64,000 nucleotides of DNA from Prevotella disiens JCM 6334 = ATCC 29426 (GCF_000613345.1 NZ_BAIS01000004.1:32648-96647), one strand, 5' to 3'. Positions 35,215 through 45,063 are shown, numbered from the stretch's first letter. Notes: generated by a model from the letters alone, not told the origin. Numbers and translations are program-made.

Positions 35215-36660
35215 TTATTTTCGCCTCTTTTTGAGCAAAAAACTTACGCATTCATCGAGCATTTTCGATTTTAGTAGCTTCATAACAATGAAGTAGAGTA
35301 GTGCAGCCAATAGAATGCGAACCACCAAGAGTAAATACAGGTTTGTAATGGTCATGGTGGCATAGTAAATGGCAGTCATTACGATTAAAGAAACCGCTAT
35401 GTAAGGCACAATATCAAGTAGCACACTCCACAAACGGATACCGATTTCACGATTTGCAAAGTATTGCCACACGAAGAGCCAAAGTACAGTTGCCATAGTG
35501 TAAGCACTTACCATGAAAATCATTCCTTTGCTGTGGCATAATAAAACCAAAAGAAGTTGTACGCCAATGAGCGTTGTTGTACACCAAAGATATATGTTTG
35601 ATTTTCCCCGACTTATCATTAAGTTTTGGTACATCGTGTAAAAAGGCAAGAAAGCCCCGCTAATACAAAGTATGCGAAGCAATGGAATGCTATTTGCCCA
35701 TTTATCAGAAATCAACACGATGATAAATTCATGTGCCACCATACCCAATCCAAACATCGCAGGGAACGCTAAAAAGGCGGTGAAACGGAGCATTTTCCGA
35801 AATACTTGAACCTGTCTATCACGTTCTGAATTGACCTCTACTAAAATAGGTTGAGCCACTTGCGAGATTGTTCCCGACACCATTGTGCTTGCCATGGTAT
35901 CCCATTTGAATGCTTGCGAGAAGTTTCCCACAGCATTAGCCGAATAAAGGCGGCCAAAAATGAAGGTTAAAAGGTTTTGACTTACTGTATTTATAACGGA
36001 AGTAATGAGGATTTTGTTGCTGAACGAAAACATTTTGCGCACTGGGGCAAAGTCTATTTTTAACGAAGGACGCCATGGGATAAGGAAAAAGCGACCTAAA
36101 CTTGTCAATGTAATGTAAATCATCTGTTGCCAAGCCAAGCTCCAATAGGCGTAATCATTGAGTGCTAAAAGAATTCCCACAATACCTGAGATGATTAAAG
36201 ACGATATTCTGAGTATTGTTGTTGCCTTTACCAACATATTTTTAAATAGGTAAGCCGTTGGTGCAGTGCCAATTGCGGAGAATAAAAGCGAAGCAAATAA
36301 AAATCGTGATAGATTGATTAATTCTTCATGATGAAAGAAGTTTGCAATGAATGGGGCTGCAAAAAATAATACAATGTAGGAACACCAGCTCACAATGGTG
36401 CTGAACCAAAACACAGAATTGTAGTCGTTGTCAGTAGGTTTTTCAAGGTTTGCCAATGCAGAAGTGAATCCACTTTCTTGCAAAGCTGCTGCAATAGCAG
36501 TAAAAACTGCCAACATTCCGACCAATCCATAGTCTGCTGTGGATAAGATTCGAGCCAAGAAAATTCCGATGAGAACGTTTAAAAGTTGCATTGTACCATT
36601 GTTCAATGCACCCCAAAACAATCCTTTTGCTGTTTTTTCTTTTAGCGTTTGCTCTGCCAT
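35215..36660 (-). CDS. Polysaccharide flippase (MOP/Wzx-type)
   Basis: A 481-aa protein with 12-14 hydrophobic helices and the MOP-superfamily N-terminus TAKGLFWGALNNGTMQLLNV followed by IGIFLARILSTADYGLVGML. It belongs to the WzxC/lipopolysaccharide-export branch that flips undecaprenyl-linked repeat units to the periplasm. It is the last gene of the minus-strand nadD-side group but functionally belongs to the adjacent glycan locus, with its stop 14 bases from that of the GT2 gene. Confidence 0.9.
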   Translation of the reverse strand: MAEQTLKEKTAKGLFWGALNNGTMQLLNVLIGIFLARILSTADYGLVGMLAVFTAIAAALQESGFTSALANLEKPTDNDYNSVFWFSTIVSWCSYIVLFFAAPFIANFFHHEELINLSRFLFASLLFSAIGTAPTAYLFKNMLVKATTILRISSLIISGIVGILLALNDYAYWSLAWQQMIYITLTSLGRFFLIPWRPSLKIDFAPVRKMFSFSNKILITSVINTVSQNLLTFIFGRLYSANAVGNFSQAFKWDTMASTMVSGTISQVAQPILVEVNSERDRQVQVFRKMLRFTAFLAFPAMFGLGMVAHEFIIVLISDKWANSIPLLRILCISGAFLPFYTMYQNLMISRGKSNIYLWCTTTLIGVQLLLVLLCHSKGMIFMVSAYTMATVLWLFVWQYFANREIGIRLWSVLLDIVPYIAVSLIVMTAIYYATMTITNLYLLLVVRILLAALLYFIVMKLLKSKMLDECVSFLLKKRRK

Positions 36661-36708
36661 ATTTTGTTTTTTTGATGTTACAAAAATACGTTTTTATTTT
36701 TCAATAAT

Positions 36709-37308
36709 TTATTTTTGGTGTAGAATAGTTAGCTCTTTATAGTATTTTACCACATCTTCCTTGATGCAATCGGGTACTAATCTTTCAATCGTTTTGTCTT
36801 TTTCAACTCTTTGTCTTACTTCTGTGCTACTAATATTGATAAGTGGAACATTGAGGAAAGAAACATTTTTAGGAGGATTAGTAGTGCTATTTTTCTCGAT
36901 TTCATCGTTATTTCTTGGATAAATAACAATCTGATAGCTTGCTAAAATGTCCTCAGCATGATACCATCTGTTGAAGGATTTCCAGTTGTCGCCCCCTATT
37001 AACAAGGTGAAATCATGGGAAGAGAAATCTTTAGATAGGTTTTTTAGCGTGTTCCAAGTATAGGAAGGTTTGGGCAAATGAAACTCATAGTCGCACGCAA
37101 CCATTTGTTTTTTATTTTCTAAAGCTTTTGCAACCAATTCTAAACGCAGGTTGTCGTCTAATAGTTTGTCGTTGATTTTGAATGGATTTTGCGGTGAAAC
37201 CATGAACCAAACCTCATCTAAACGAGCTTGCCGAAGAAACTCTTCGGCAAGTCTTATGTGTCCATTGTGAATAGGGTTGAACGAACCACCATAAATTCCA
37301 ATCTTCAT
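36709..37308 (-). CDS. nadD: Nicotinate-nucleotide adenylyltransferase
   Basis: A 199-aa NadD that converts nicotinate mononucleotide to deamido-NAD. GIYGGSFNPIHNGHIRLAEE holds the nucleotidyltransferase HxGH-type signature (HNGH, residues 18-21). The C-terminal INISSTEVRQRVEKDK is the ISxTxxR signature. It starts 6 bases after gmk, and the yicC-gmk-nadD order is common in Bacteroidetes. Confidence 0.95.
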   Translation of the reverse strand: MKIGIYGGSFNPIHNGHIRLAEEFLRQARLDEVWFMVSPQNPFKINDKLLDDNLRLELVAKALENKKQMVACDYEFHLPKPSYTWNTLKNLSKDFSSHDFTLLIGGDNWKSFNRWYHAEDILASYQIVIYPRNNDEIEKNSTTNPPKNVSFLNVPLINISSTEVRQRVEKDKTIERLVPDCIKEDVVKYYKELTILHQK

Positions 37309-37314
37309 TTTGTA

Positions 37315-37887
37315 TCAAGATTCTATAAACTGTTTGACGATTTCGTAGGTATCTTCCTGTGCCTTTCGTAAATCGTCGTTCACAATAATATGGTCGAACT
37401 TATCGGCAAATGTAAGTTCATATTCAGCCTTTGCTATTCTGTTTTCAATTGCTTCCGCAGAATCGGTTTGGCGACCTACTAATCGTCTTTTTAATTCTTC
37501 GATTGATGGTGGCTGAATAAAGAAACTCAATGCTTTTTCACCATAAAATTTCTTGATATTGCAACCTCCTTTTACATCAACATCGAAGATAACATTTTGT
37601 CCTTTAGCTGCTTGGGTCTCCACTTGCGCCTTCAATGTGCCATAAAAGCGGTCGGTATAAACCTCTTCATATTCGAGAAAATCATTATTGTTGATTTTCT
37701 TTTTAAATTCGTCGGGTGATAAAAAGATGTATTCAACGCCATCTTTTTCGGTTCCGCGTGGCGCTCTTGTGGTACAGCTAATGGAGAAAGCCAAGTTTAA
37801 TTCAGGGTGTTCTTTCATCAACCATTGCACAATTGTGCTTTTGCCTGCTCCCGAAGGTGCTGAAAAGATGATAAGTTTTCCTTGCAT
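37315..37887 (-). CDS. gmk: Guanylate kinase
   Basis: A 190-aa guanylate kinase (GMP + ATP to GDP + ADP). P-loop FSAPSGAGKSTIVQWLM is at residues 8-24; the GMP-binding segment SCTTRAPRGTEKDGVEYIF follows. The end is IVNDDLRKAQEDTYEIVKQF. Length is normal. It is 10 bases downstream of yicC. Confidence 0.96.
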   Translation of the reverse strand: MQGKLIIFSAPSGAGKSTIVQWLMKEHPELNLAFSISCTTRAPRGTEKDGVEYIFLSPDEFKKKINNNDFLEYEEVYTDRFYGTLKAQVETQAAKGQNVIFDVDVKGGCNIKKFYGEKALSFFIQPPSIEELKRRLVGRQTDSAEAIENRIAKAEYELTFADKFDHIIVNDDLRKAQEDTYEIVKQFIES

Positions 37888-37897
37888 TGATTTTATT

Positions 37898-38776
37898 TTA
37901 GAGTGCGTTTAGCACCTGTTCTTTAATTTGTTCCAACTCGTCTTTCATCATGACTACGATGTTTTGCATCTCGGCTTGATTACTTTTCGACCCTGTTGTG
38001 TTGATTTCGCGCCCCATTTCTTGTGCAATGAATCCCAATTTCTTTCCTACGCCGTGTCCTTCCTCCTTCATTGTTTCACGGAAGTAGTTCAAGTGATTGG
38101 TCAAACGTTGGCGTTCCTCACTTATATCAAGTTTCTCAATGTAGTAAATGAGTTCTTGTTCCAATCTATTTTTGTCGTAATCGACTTTTGCAATTTGTTC
38201 TAATCCCTCAATAATTCTTTCCTTTATCTTTGGCACACGGCTTTCTTCAAATGGCTCAATGCTTTTAAGTAGTTGCTCAATGTTATCAATCTTTTCGTTA
38301 AACTTACGTTCCAATGCTGCTCCTTCTTGCTTTCTGAATTGGAAATGATGTTCAATGGCTTCTTCAATCGCCTTTTTTGCAGCTTCCCATTCTTCATCGT
38401 CCAACACTTCAACTTCCGTTTTTGTTGTTACGTCAGGTAAGCGTAAGAGCGTGGTATACCAATCCATAGGTTCTGGAATACCCGTTTGGGCTGAAATTTG
38501 CTTGATTTGATTGTAATAATTTTCTACGAGTTCTGCGTTGATAGGTGTAGCGTCTAATGCTGCATCTTTCTCTACCCATAGTGAAAAATCAACTTTTCCA
38601 CGCTCCAAAGTCTTTGAAATGGTTTGTCTTATTTCCATTTCTTTTTCACGATAGAGTGGGGCAATGCGTGTAGAAAGGTCAAGGTTTTTGCTGTTGAGCG
38701 ACTTTATCTCAACATTTATCTTTTTTTCTTTGTAGGTTACTACCGCTTTGCCGTAACCAGTCATTGATAGTATCAT
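37898..38776 (-). CDS. yicC: YicC-family endoribonuclease
   Basis: A 292-aa YicC family protein (YicC_N and DUF1732 domains). The family is known as an RNase that can act on small RNAs in E. coli; the role in Bacteroidetes is not known. The signature start is MILSMTGYGKA. I chose the ATG at 38,776 because the longer frame begins at a TTG that lies inside the promoter -7 element. VDYDKNRLEQELIYYIEKLD and TGSKSNQAEMQNIVVMMKDE are conserved C-terminal motifs. Confidence 0.92.
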   Translation of the reverse strand: MILSMTGYGKAVVTYKEKKINVEIKSLNSKNLDLSTRIAPLYREKEMEIRQTISKTLERGKVDFSLWVEKDAALDATPINAELVENYYNQIKQISAQTGIPEPMDWYTTLLRLPDVTTKTEVEVLDDEEWEAAKKAIEEAIEHHFQFRKQEGAALERKFNEKIDNIEQLLKSIEPFEESRVPKIKERIIEGLEQIAKVDYDKNRLEQELIYYIEKLDISEERQRLTNHLNYFRETMKEEGHGVGKKLGFIAQEMGREINTTGSKSNQAEMQNIVVMMKDELEQIKEQVLNAL

Positions 38777-38797
38777 GTTCAATACGTTTAATTTATG

Positions 38798-38829
38798 CAA
38801 AAGTACAAAAAAGAGATGAAAGCACCAAA
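38798..38829 (-). promoter_or_regulatory. Promoter of yicC-gmk-nadD
   Basis: On the minus strand TTG, 20 bases, then TACTTTTG (complement of 38,798-38,805), 22 bases before the yicC ATG. Its overlap with the longer candidate frame decides the yicC start. Confidence 0.65.
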
Positions 38830-39199
38830 AAACGACTTTAAAAACGTTTTTTTGCTGCTTTTGAATCGTAAGAAACAGTGAAAATTGTTCTAAAATCCTG
38901 TATCTTTTAACTTATTGAATATCAAGCTGATATATGGAGTGTATTCTTTTGCGTGAAAAAAGAGCCTATTTTGAGCTTCAAAACCTATTGTTTTGCACTT
39001 CGAAATAGTAGGTTTTAAATGATGAATTAGCCGTATTGGTCAATTTTTCCTTATTCCATTTTCTTCTCACTACTGCCGTTTATGGCATTTAAATCGTAAT
39101 GGTTTAAAGTTATTTGTATATAATAAGGAATAGAAATTAAAAATTTAGTGTTATCTTTGCAACTTATTAAAGATTAAAACGAATAACGAAGGTAAGAAT
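38801..39199. other. Intergenic region between divergent yicC and tsaB
   Basis: About 400 bases without a gene. It holds the yicC promoter at the left, a palindromic repeat module at 38,958-39,017, and a TATCTTTG -7 element at 39,152-39,159 serving tsaB. Confidence 0.6.
38958..39017. repeat. Intergenic palindromic module (copy B)
   Basis: Contains GAGCCTATTTTGA, CAAAACCTATTGTTTTG and CGAAATAGTAGGTTTT. The 17-base middle word is present exactly, in inverted orientation, at 58,801 (copy C), and the first word is also exact there. Confidence 0.6.
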
Positions 39200-39892
39200 A
39201 TGTCGTGTATATTAAATATAGAAACGAGTACCAATGTTTGCTCAGTAGCTTTGAGCGAAGATGGTGCTTGTATATTTTCGCAGGAAGACCATAGCGGTCC
39301 TAACCATGGAGAGCGTCTTGGTACGTTTGTCGATGAAGCCCTATCGTTTGCCGATAGTCATGCCATTCCTGTCGATGCAGTAGCCGTTAGCAGCGGTCCT
39401 GGTTCTTATACAGGTTTGCGCATTGGTACTTCTATGGCGAAAGGTATTTGCTATGGTACAGATATAAAACTCATTGCTGTGCCAACCCTTGAATTGCTTT
39501 GTGTTCCCGTGTTGCTTCATCATGAAGAAATAGAGGAAAACGCATTGTTAGTACCTATGCTTGATGCACGCAGAATGGAAGTTTATGCACAAGTTTTCGA
39601 CCGTGCTTTACACGAAATTCGCCCTATTCAAGCCGATATAGTAGACGAAAATACATATAAAAAATACTTAGATGAACGTCCTGTTTACTTCTTTGGCAAT
39701 GGTGCAGAGAAGTGTATGGAAATTATTAATCACCCTAATGCGCATTTAATCAAGGGTATAGAACCTTTGGCAAAGAATATGTTGCCGTTGGCAGAGAAGC
39801 GTATGGCAATGGAAAAGTATGAAGATGTAGCTTATTTTGTACCCATGTATTTAAAAGACTTTGTAGCAAAAGCAGCTAAACCATTGCTGTAA
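39200..39892 (+). CDS. tsaB: TsaB, tRNA t6A modification protein
   Basis: A 230-aa TsaB (YeaZ) protein, partner of TsaD in threonylcarbamoyl-adenosine synthesis on tRNA. The ASKHA-type N-terminus LNIETSTNVCSVALSEDG and the motif AVSSGPGSYTGLRIGTSMAK (residues about 62-81) are diagnostic. VPMLDARRMEVYAQVF follows. Length is normal. A TATCTTTG promoter element lies 40 bases upstream. Confidence 0.95.
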   Translation: MSCILNIETSTNVCSVALSEDGACIFSQEDHSGPNHGERLGTFVDEALSFADSHAIPVDAVAVSSGPGSYTGLRIGTSMAKGICYGTDIKLIAVPTLELLCVPVLLHHEEIEENALLVPMLDARRMEVYAQVFDRALHEIRPIQADIVDENTYKKYLDERPVYFFGNGAEKCMEIINHPNAHLIKGIEPLAKNMLPLAEKRMAMEKYEDVAYFVPMYLKDFVAKAAKPLL

Positions 39893-39951
39893 ATAGGGCG
39901 AAGAAACGAAAAGAAACAATAGAAAATATAAAATAGAAAATAAATAGCCGA

Positions 39952-40554
39952 ATGAATATAGACGGACTGGATTACAATACACAACGCGAAAAACTATTAT
40001 TGCCAGAATATGGTCGTGAAATTCAAGATATGGTAAACCATTGTAAGGCTCTCACCGATAAGGACGAGCGCCAGCAATGTGCCGAAACCATAGTTTCTAT
40101 TATGGATAGAATGAATCCACAGAATAGAGAAACACCCGACCATGCGCAGAAGTTATGGGACCATTTGGCGATTATGGCGAATTTTGAGTTGGATATAGAC
40201 TATCCATACGATGTGTCGCAGGCATTGAGAATAGCAGCAAAACCAGAGCCTATGACCTATCCCATGTCAAAAAACCCTGTGCGCCATTATGGAAAAATGA
40301 TGTTCGACCTCTTCGAACAGCTCAAGACTATGGAAGAAGGCAAGGAGAAAGACGCATTGATAGGCGTAGTTGCCAATCAGATGAAGCGTTGTTTGATGCA
40401 ATTTGGGCATGGTTCTTCCGACGATGAGAAGGTGGCTTCCGACTTGGCACGCTATACTGACGGAGCAGTACAGTTGGATTTGGATACGTTCAAGTTTGAT
40501 AAAATTTCTGCAAAAGATTTGCAACCTGTACGCAATAACAAAAAGAAACGATAA
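39952..40554 (+). CDS. DUF4290 family protein
   Basis: A 200-aa protein, MNIDGLDYNTQREKLLLPEY at the start and DHAQKLWDHLAIMANFELDI in the middle. This is the DUF4290 family, restricted to Bacteroidetes and almost always next to murA, as here (5-base gap). It is soluble and helical. Function is unknown; constant linkage to murA suggests a tie to cell-wall synthesis. Confidence 0.88.
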   Translation: MNIDGLDYNTQREKLLLPEYGREIQDMVNHCKALTDKDERQQCAETIVSIMDRMNPQNRETPDHAQKLWDHLAIMANFELDIDYPYDVSQALRIAAKPEPMTYPMSKNPVRHYGKMMFDLFEQLKTMEEGKEKDALIGVVANQMKRCLMQFGHGSSDDEKVASDLARYTDGAVQLDLDTFKFDKISAKDLQPVRNNKKKR

Positions 40555-40559
40555 AAGAT

Positions 40560-41873
40560 ATGGAGTGTTTTGTCATTGAAGGCGGACACCGTCTGTCAGG
40601 AACCATTACACCGCAAGGCGCAAAAAACGAGGCTTTGCAGGTCATTAGTGCAACATTGCTGACCACAGAAAAGGTCGTAATTGATAATATTCCAAATATC
40701 CTTGATGTAAATAATCTTATAAAATTACTCAAGGATATAGGGGTGAAGGTTGAAAAACTAAGCGATAATAAATATTCTTTCCATGCCAATGAAGTCAATT
40801 TAGACTATTTGGAAAGCACTCAGTTTGTAGAAAAATGTTCTTCTTTGCGAGGCAGTGTCTTACTTTATGGTCCTTTGTTGGGCAGATTTGGTAAGACAAC
40901 AATTGCCAAACCTGGTGGCGATAAGATAGGTCGCCGCCGATTAGATACCCATTTCCTTGGTTTCAAAAACCTTGGTGCGCGTTTCATGCACAATGAGGAA
41001 CGTAATGTTTACGAATTGAAAGCCGATAAACTCGTTGGAACCTATATGCTTTTAGACGAAGCATCGGTAACGGGTACTGCCAATATCGTTATGGCAGCCG
41101 TATTGGCAGAAGGAATCACTACGATTTACAATGCCGCTTGCGAACCTTACATACAGCAACTTTGCTCTATGCTTAACCTCATGGGAGCTAAAATTAGTGG
41201 TATTGGAAGTAATTTGCTTACCATAGAAGGAGTGAAAAAACTCAATGGAGCCAACCACCGCATTCTTCCAGATATGATTGAGGTGGGTTCGTTTATTGGA
41301 ATGGCAGCTATGATAGGCGATGGCATCAGAATTAAAGATGTGTCGGTGAAAAATATCGGTATCATTCCTGATACTTTCCGCCGCCTCGGTGTGCAAATCG
41401 TGGAAGAAGGCGACGACCTTTTTATTCCACGACAAGAACATTATGTCATTGATTCCTTTATTGATGGAACGATAATGACCATTGCTGATGCACCATGGCC
41501 AGGTGTTACACCCGACCTTATCTCCGTTCTTCTTGTTGTAGCCACACAGGCTCAAGGTAGCGTTTTGTTCCATCAAAAGATGTTTGAAAGCCGTTTGTTC
41601 TTCGTAGATAAACTCATTGATATGGGAGCGCAAATCATTTTGTGCGACCCACACCGCGCTGTGGTTGTTGGACACGACCACAATCTCACATTAAGAGCAG
41701 GCAGAATGTCGAGTCCAGATATTCGTGCTGGTATCGCTTTGCTTATTGCTGCAATGACAGCAAGGGGAACAAGTCGCATCGATAATATCTCTCAAATCGA
41801 CCGTGGTTACGAAAATATCGAGGCAAGACTTAATGCACTTGGTGCAAATATTAAGCGTGTAGATGTTTGTTAA
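40560..41873 (+). CDS. murA: UDP-N-acetylglucosamine 1-carboxyvinyltransferase with Asp in place of the fosfomycin-target Cys
   Basis: A 437-aa MurA, first committed step of peptidoglycan synthesis. It carries the typical start FVIEGGHRLSGTITPQGAKN. The active-site loop reads KPGGDKIGRRRLD; Asp121 (codon 40,920-40,922) replaces the cysteine equivalent to E. coli Cys115 that fosfomycin alkylates. This substitution is known from naturally fosfomycin-insensitive MurA enzymes. ASVTGTANIVMAAVLAEG and the C-terminal RGYENIEARLNALGANI are conserved. rimM follows after 9 bases. Confidence 0.95.
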   Translation: MECFVIEGGHRLSGTITPQGAKNEALQVISATLLTTEKVVIDNIPNILDVNNLIKLLKDIGVKVEKLSDNKYSFHANEVNLDYLESTQFVEKCSSLRGSVLLYGPLLGRFGKTTIAKPGGDKIGRRRLDTHFLGFKNLGARFMHNEERNVYELKADKLVGTYMLLDEASVTGTANIVMAAVLAEGITTIYNAACEPYIQQLCSMLNLMGAKISGIGSNLLTIEGVKKLNGANHRILPDMIEVGSFIGMAAMIGDGIRIKDVSVKNIGIIPDTFRRLGVQIVEEGDDLFIPRQEHYVIDSFIDGTIMTIADAPWPGVTPDLISVLLVVATQAQGSVLFHQKMFESRLFFVDKLIDMGAQIILCDPHRAVVVGHDHNLTLRAGRMSSPDIRAGIALLIAAMTARGTSRIDNISQIDRGYENIEARLNALGANIKRVDVC

Positions 41874-41882
41874 GGAGAAATA

Positions 41883-42404
41883 ATGATACGACAAGAGGAC
41901 GTTTATAAAATAGGAGTATTGGGAAAACCACACGGAGTAAAGGGAGAAATTCAATTTCGCTTTACCGATGATGTGTTCGATCAATGCGATTCCGATTATT
42001 TAATACTCGATATGGAGGGCATTCTTGTGCCTTTCTTCATGGAAGAATATCGCTTTCGTTCTGACGAGGTGGCATTGATGAAGTTCTGTGATATAGATTC
42101 TGAACAACGTGCAAGGGAGTTTACAGGCATAGAGGTCTATTTCCCACGTGCCATTGCAGAAGAAAATAAGGAAGATTTGTCATGGGCTCAAATCATAGGC
42201 TTTACGCTATTGGATAGTAAAACACAAAAGGTTGTGGGTGAAATTATGTCAGTTGATGAAACAACAATCAATCTTTTATTTGATGTTAAAACCCAAAATG
42301 GCGAAGAAATTCTTATCCCTGCCAATGAAGAATTGATTACAAACGTTGATGCAGAGCAACGAAACATTGAAGTAGATATACCCAACGGCCTCTTAGAACT
42401 ATAA
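41883..42404 (+). CDS. rimM: Ribosome maturation factor RimM
   Basis: A 173-aa RimM, which helps mature the 30S head by binding S19. The N-terminal domain IGVLGKPHGVKGEIQFRF and the PRC-barrel C-terminal domain (EEILIPANEELITNVDAEQR) are both present. Length is normal. It belongs to the murA-rimM-dxr-rseP cluster, with dxr starting 9 bases later. Confidence 0.95.
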   Translation: MIRQEDVYKIGVLGKPHGVKGEIQFRFTDDVFDQCDSDYLILDMEGILVPFFMEEYRFRSDEVALMKFCDIDSEQRAREFTGIEVYFPRAIAEENKEDLSWAQIIGFTLLDSKTQKVVGEIMSVDETTINLLFDVKTQNGEEILIPANEELITNVDAEQRNIEVDIPNGLLEL

Positions 42405-42413
42405 TTGATAAAA

Positions 42414-43574
42414 ATGAAACAACAAATATGTATTCTTGGTTCAACAGGAAGCATCGGCACACAAGCACTCGATGTTGTTGAGCAACATGCTGATTTGTAT
42501 GAGGTTTATGCCCTTACAGCCAATAATCGTTGGCAAGAATTGGCAGCACAAGCACGCAAATTCCAACCTGCGGCGGTGGTAATCGCCAATGAAAGCCATT
42601 ATAAGGAACTGACAGAGGCTCTTTCCGACCAACCCAATATAAAGATTTATGCAGGCAAAGAGGCTTTAAACCAAATCGTTGAGGCTGAACCTATCAACAT
42701 GGTCTTAACGGCTATGGTGGGTTTTTCAGGACTTGAACCTACGATTCACGCCATTCAAGCACGCAAAAAAATATGTTTGGCAAACAAGGAAACTCTTGTT
42801 GTGGCTGGCGAATTGATTTGCAAGTTGGCAGCAGAGTATCATACGCCGATTTTACCTGTGGATAGCGAGCATAGTGCTATATTCCAAAGTTTAGTAGGAG
42901 AGGATTATGACAAGATAGAAAAAATACTTTTGACGTGTTCGGGAGGTCCATTCCGCTTGTTCGATGCAGATAGATTAAAGTCGGTAACGGCAGCCGATGC
43001 ACTCAAACACCCTACTTGGGACATGGGCGCAAAGATTACTATCGACTCTGCTTCCTTAATGAACAAAGGTTTTGAGGTAATAGAAGCAAAGTGGTTGTTT
43101 GGTGTTCCAGCCGAAAAAATACAAGTTTTGGTTCACCCACAATCTATCATTCATAGTGCCGTACAGTTTGTGGACGGTGGCGTAAAGGCACAATTGGGCG
43201 TTCCCGATATGCGTTTGCCTATTCAATATGCTTTCTCTTACCCTGATAGACTTACATTGAGTGGCGACCGCTTAGACTTGTTCAAGCAACCATTAGAGTT
43301 TTTTGAACCTGATATGGAGAAATTTCGCTGCTTAAAAATGGCTTATCAAGCCATAGAAAAAGGTGGTAATGTGCCTTGTATTCTCAATGCTGCCAACGAA
43401 ATTGTGAACGAAGGATTCCGCAAAGGTGAATGTTCGTTCCTTCGAATGGGCGAAATTATTGAAGAAACGATGCAGAAAGTGAGCTTTGATGCTACTGCTT
43501 CGCTCGATGTTTATTTGCAAACCGATGCTGAGGCACGCAAGATTGCGAGTGAATTGATGAGGGTTAGACGTTAG
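42414..43574 (+). CDS. dxr: 1-deoxy-D-xylulose 5-phosphate reductoisomerase
   Basis: A 386-aa DXR of the MEP isoprenoid pathway; it reduces and isomerises DXP to MEP using NADPH. The NADPH motif ILGSTGSIGTQALDVVE is near the start. The metal site VDSEHSAIFQSL and the loop MGAKITIDSASLMNKGFEVI with VHPQSIIHSAV are intact. The ATG at 42,414 is preferred to an upstream TTG. It shows that the host uses the MEP pathway, relevant to the IspD-like gene 3.5 kb downstream. Confidence 0.96.
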   Translation: MKQQICILGSTGSIGTQALDVVEQHADLYEVYALTANNRWQELAAQARKFQPAAVVIANESHYKELTEALSDQPNIKIYAGKEALNQIVEAEPINMVLTAMVGFSGLEPTIHAIQARKKICLANKETLVVAGELICKLAAEYHTPILPVDSEHSAIFQSLVGEDYDKIEKILLTCSGGPFRLFDADRLKSVTAADALKHPTWDMGAKITIDSASLMNKGFEVIEAKWLFGVPAEKIQVLVHPQSIIHSAVQFVDGGVKAQLGVPDMRLPIQYAFSYPDRLTLSGDRLDLFKQPLEFFEPDMEKFRCLKMAYQAIEKGGNVPCILNAANEIVNEGFRKGECSFLRMGEIIEETMQKVSFDATASLDVYLQTDAEARKIASELMRVRR

Positions 43575-43662
43575 AAATTGAGAGATTAGACGTTAGAATT
43601 TAGTTCTTAGACGTTAGAAAATTAGAAAATAGAAAATTAAAATAACGATTATAAAATAATTA

Positions 43663-45063
43663 ATGGAAACAGTTCTTATACGATTGCTTCAATTTATCAT
43701 GGCAATCTCGCTGCTTGTCCTTCTTCATGAGGGAGGACACATGTTCTTCGCAAAGCTATTTGGTGTTCGTGTGGAGAAGTTTTTTGTATTCTTCGACGTA
43801 GCCATTGGCAAATGGAATGGTATGCTTTTCAAATGGAAGCCTAAGAATGACGATACAACATACGGAATAGGGTGGTTGCCACTCGGTGGTTATTGTAAAA
43901 TCTCGGGCATGATTGACGAGAGTTTCGACACTGCACAAATGGCAAAAGACCCTGAACCATGGGAATTTAGAGTGAAACCAGCTTGGCAACGCTTGCTCAT
44001 CATGATTGGTGGTGTGCTGGTTAATTTTGTTTTGGCACTCTTTATTTATTCCATGATAATGTTTACATGGGGTGAAACCTACTTTAAAGTGTCAGACATG
44101 AGCATGGGTATGCAGTTTAACGAGCAAGCAAAAGCCCTCGGCTTCAAGGATAAAGATGTAATGTTAGGCACAAATGAAGGCGCATTCCGTGAATATGCCA
44201 ACGTGAATGGTGATTTCTTCCGCCAAATAGCCCAATCAAAGTACGTTGAAGTGTTGCGTGATGGAAAGAAAACACGCATTGAAATGCCTGGCGATATTGA
44301 TATGCTTTCAATGATAAAAGACCGCCCACTCTTTGCAGAACCTTATATTCCAGCTCGCATCGATAGTATTTTGGGCGATTCTCCAGCTAAGAAAGTGGGT
44401 TTAAAAGCAGGCGATTTGCTGAAATCTATCAATGGTAAGCCTGTTGAAACATGGGCAGATATGAATTATCAGATGGCAGTTTTAAGCGATGTGGCTGCTG
44501 TCAAGACCACCCATAAAGACTCAATGAAACTCCGCAACGTAATACTTACCGTGCAACGTAGTGGTACAAACAAGTTGGATACTATCAAAATGCAACTCAA
44601 TCCTGAACTTAAAATGGGCGTAGCACAGAGTACTTTGCTTTCTTACTATAAGCCAACGAAAGAAAGTTACTCGTTCTTTGAAAGTTTCCCAGCAGGTATT
44701 AAGTATGGAGTAAACATTCTTCGTGGTTATGTTGGCAACTTTAAGTATCTTGCTTCAGCCGATGGCGCAAAGAGTTTAGGCGGATTTGGTTCTATTGGTA
44801 AGATGTTCCCACCTTATTGGGATTGGTACATGTTCTGGAATATGACCGCTTTCTTGAGCATTATCCTTGCTTTCATGAATATTCTTCCTATCCCTGCACT
44901 CGATGGTGGACACGTTATGTTCTTACTTTACGAGATGATAACACGTCGCAAACCATCTGAAAAATTCATGATTCGTGCCGAATATGTGGGCATAACCATA
45001 TTGATTTTGCTCATGATAGTCGCCAATTTGAATGACGTTTTGCGTTGGATTGGTATAATATAA
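43663..45063 (+). CDS. rseP: RseP-type site-2 protease
   Basis: A 466-aa intramembrane zinc metalloprotease (M50). The zinc motif HEGGH is at residues 22-26 in the first helix. The second conserved motif NILPIPALDGGHVMF lies near the C-terminus and supplies the third ligand. A PDZ domain lies between (SPAKKVGLKAGDLLKSINGK). It cleaves membrane-anchored anti-sigma factors. The 88-base gap after dxr contains near-repeats of GACGTTAGA (three copies). Confidence 0.93.
   Translation: METVLIRLLQFIMAISLLVLLHEGGHMFFAKLFGVRVEKFFVFFDVAIGKWNGMLFKWKPKNDDTTYGIGWLPLGGYCKISGMIDESFDTAQMAKDPEPWEFRVKPAWQRLLIMIGGVLVNFVLALFIYSMIMFTWGETYFKVSDMSMGMQFNEQAKALGFKDKDVMLGTNEGAFREYANVNGDFFRQIAQSKYVEVLRDGKKTRIEMPGDIDMLSMIKDRPLFAEPYIPARIDSILGDSPAKKVGLKAGDLLKSINGKPVETWADMNYQMAVLSDVAAVKTTHKDSMKLRNVILTVQRSGTNKLDTIKMQLNPELKMGVAQSTLLSYYKPTKESYSFFESFPAGIKYGVNILRGYVGNFKYLASADGAKSLGGFGSIGKMFPPYWDWYMFWNMTAFLSIILAFMNILPIPALDGGHVMFLLYEMITRRKPSEKFMIRAEYVGITILILLMIVANLNDVLRWIGII

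Noticed and set aside
42405..42413. TTG start for dxr three codons upstream
   Set aside because: The ATG at 42,414 gives the normal N-terminus. The TTG directly follows the rimM stop and adds nothing conserved.
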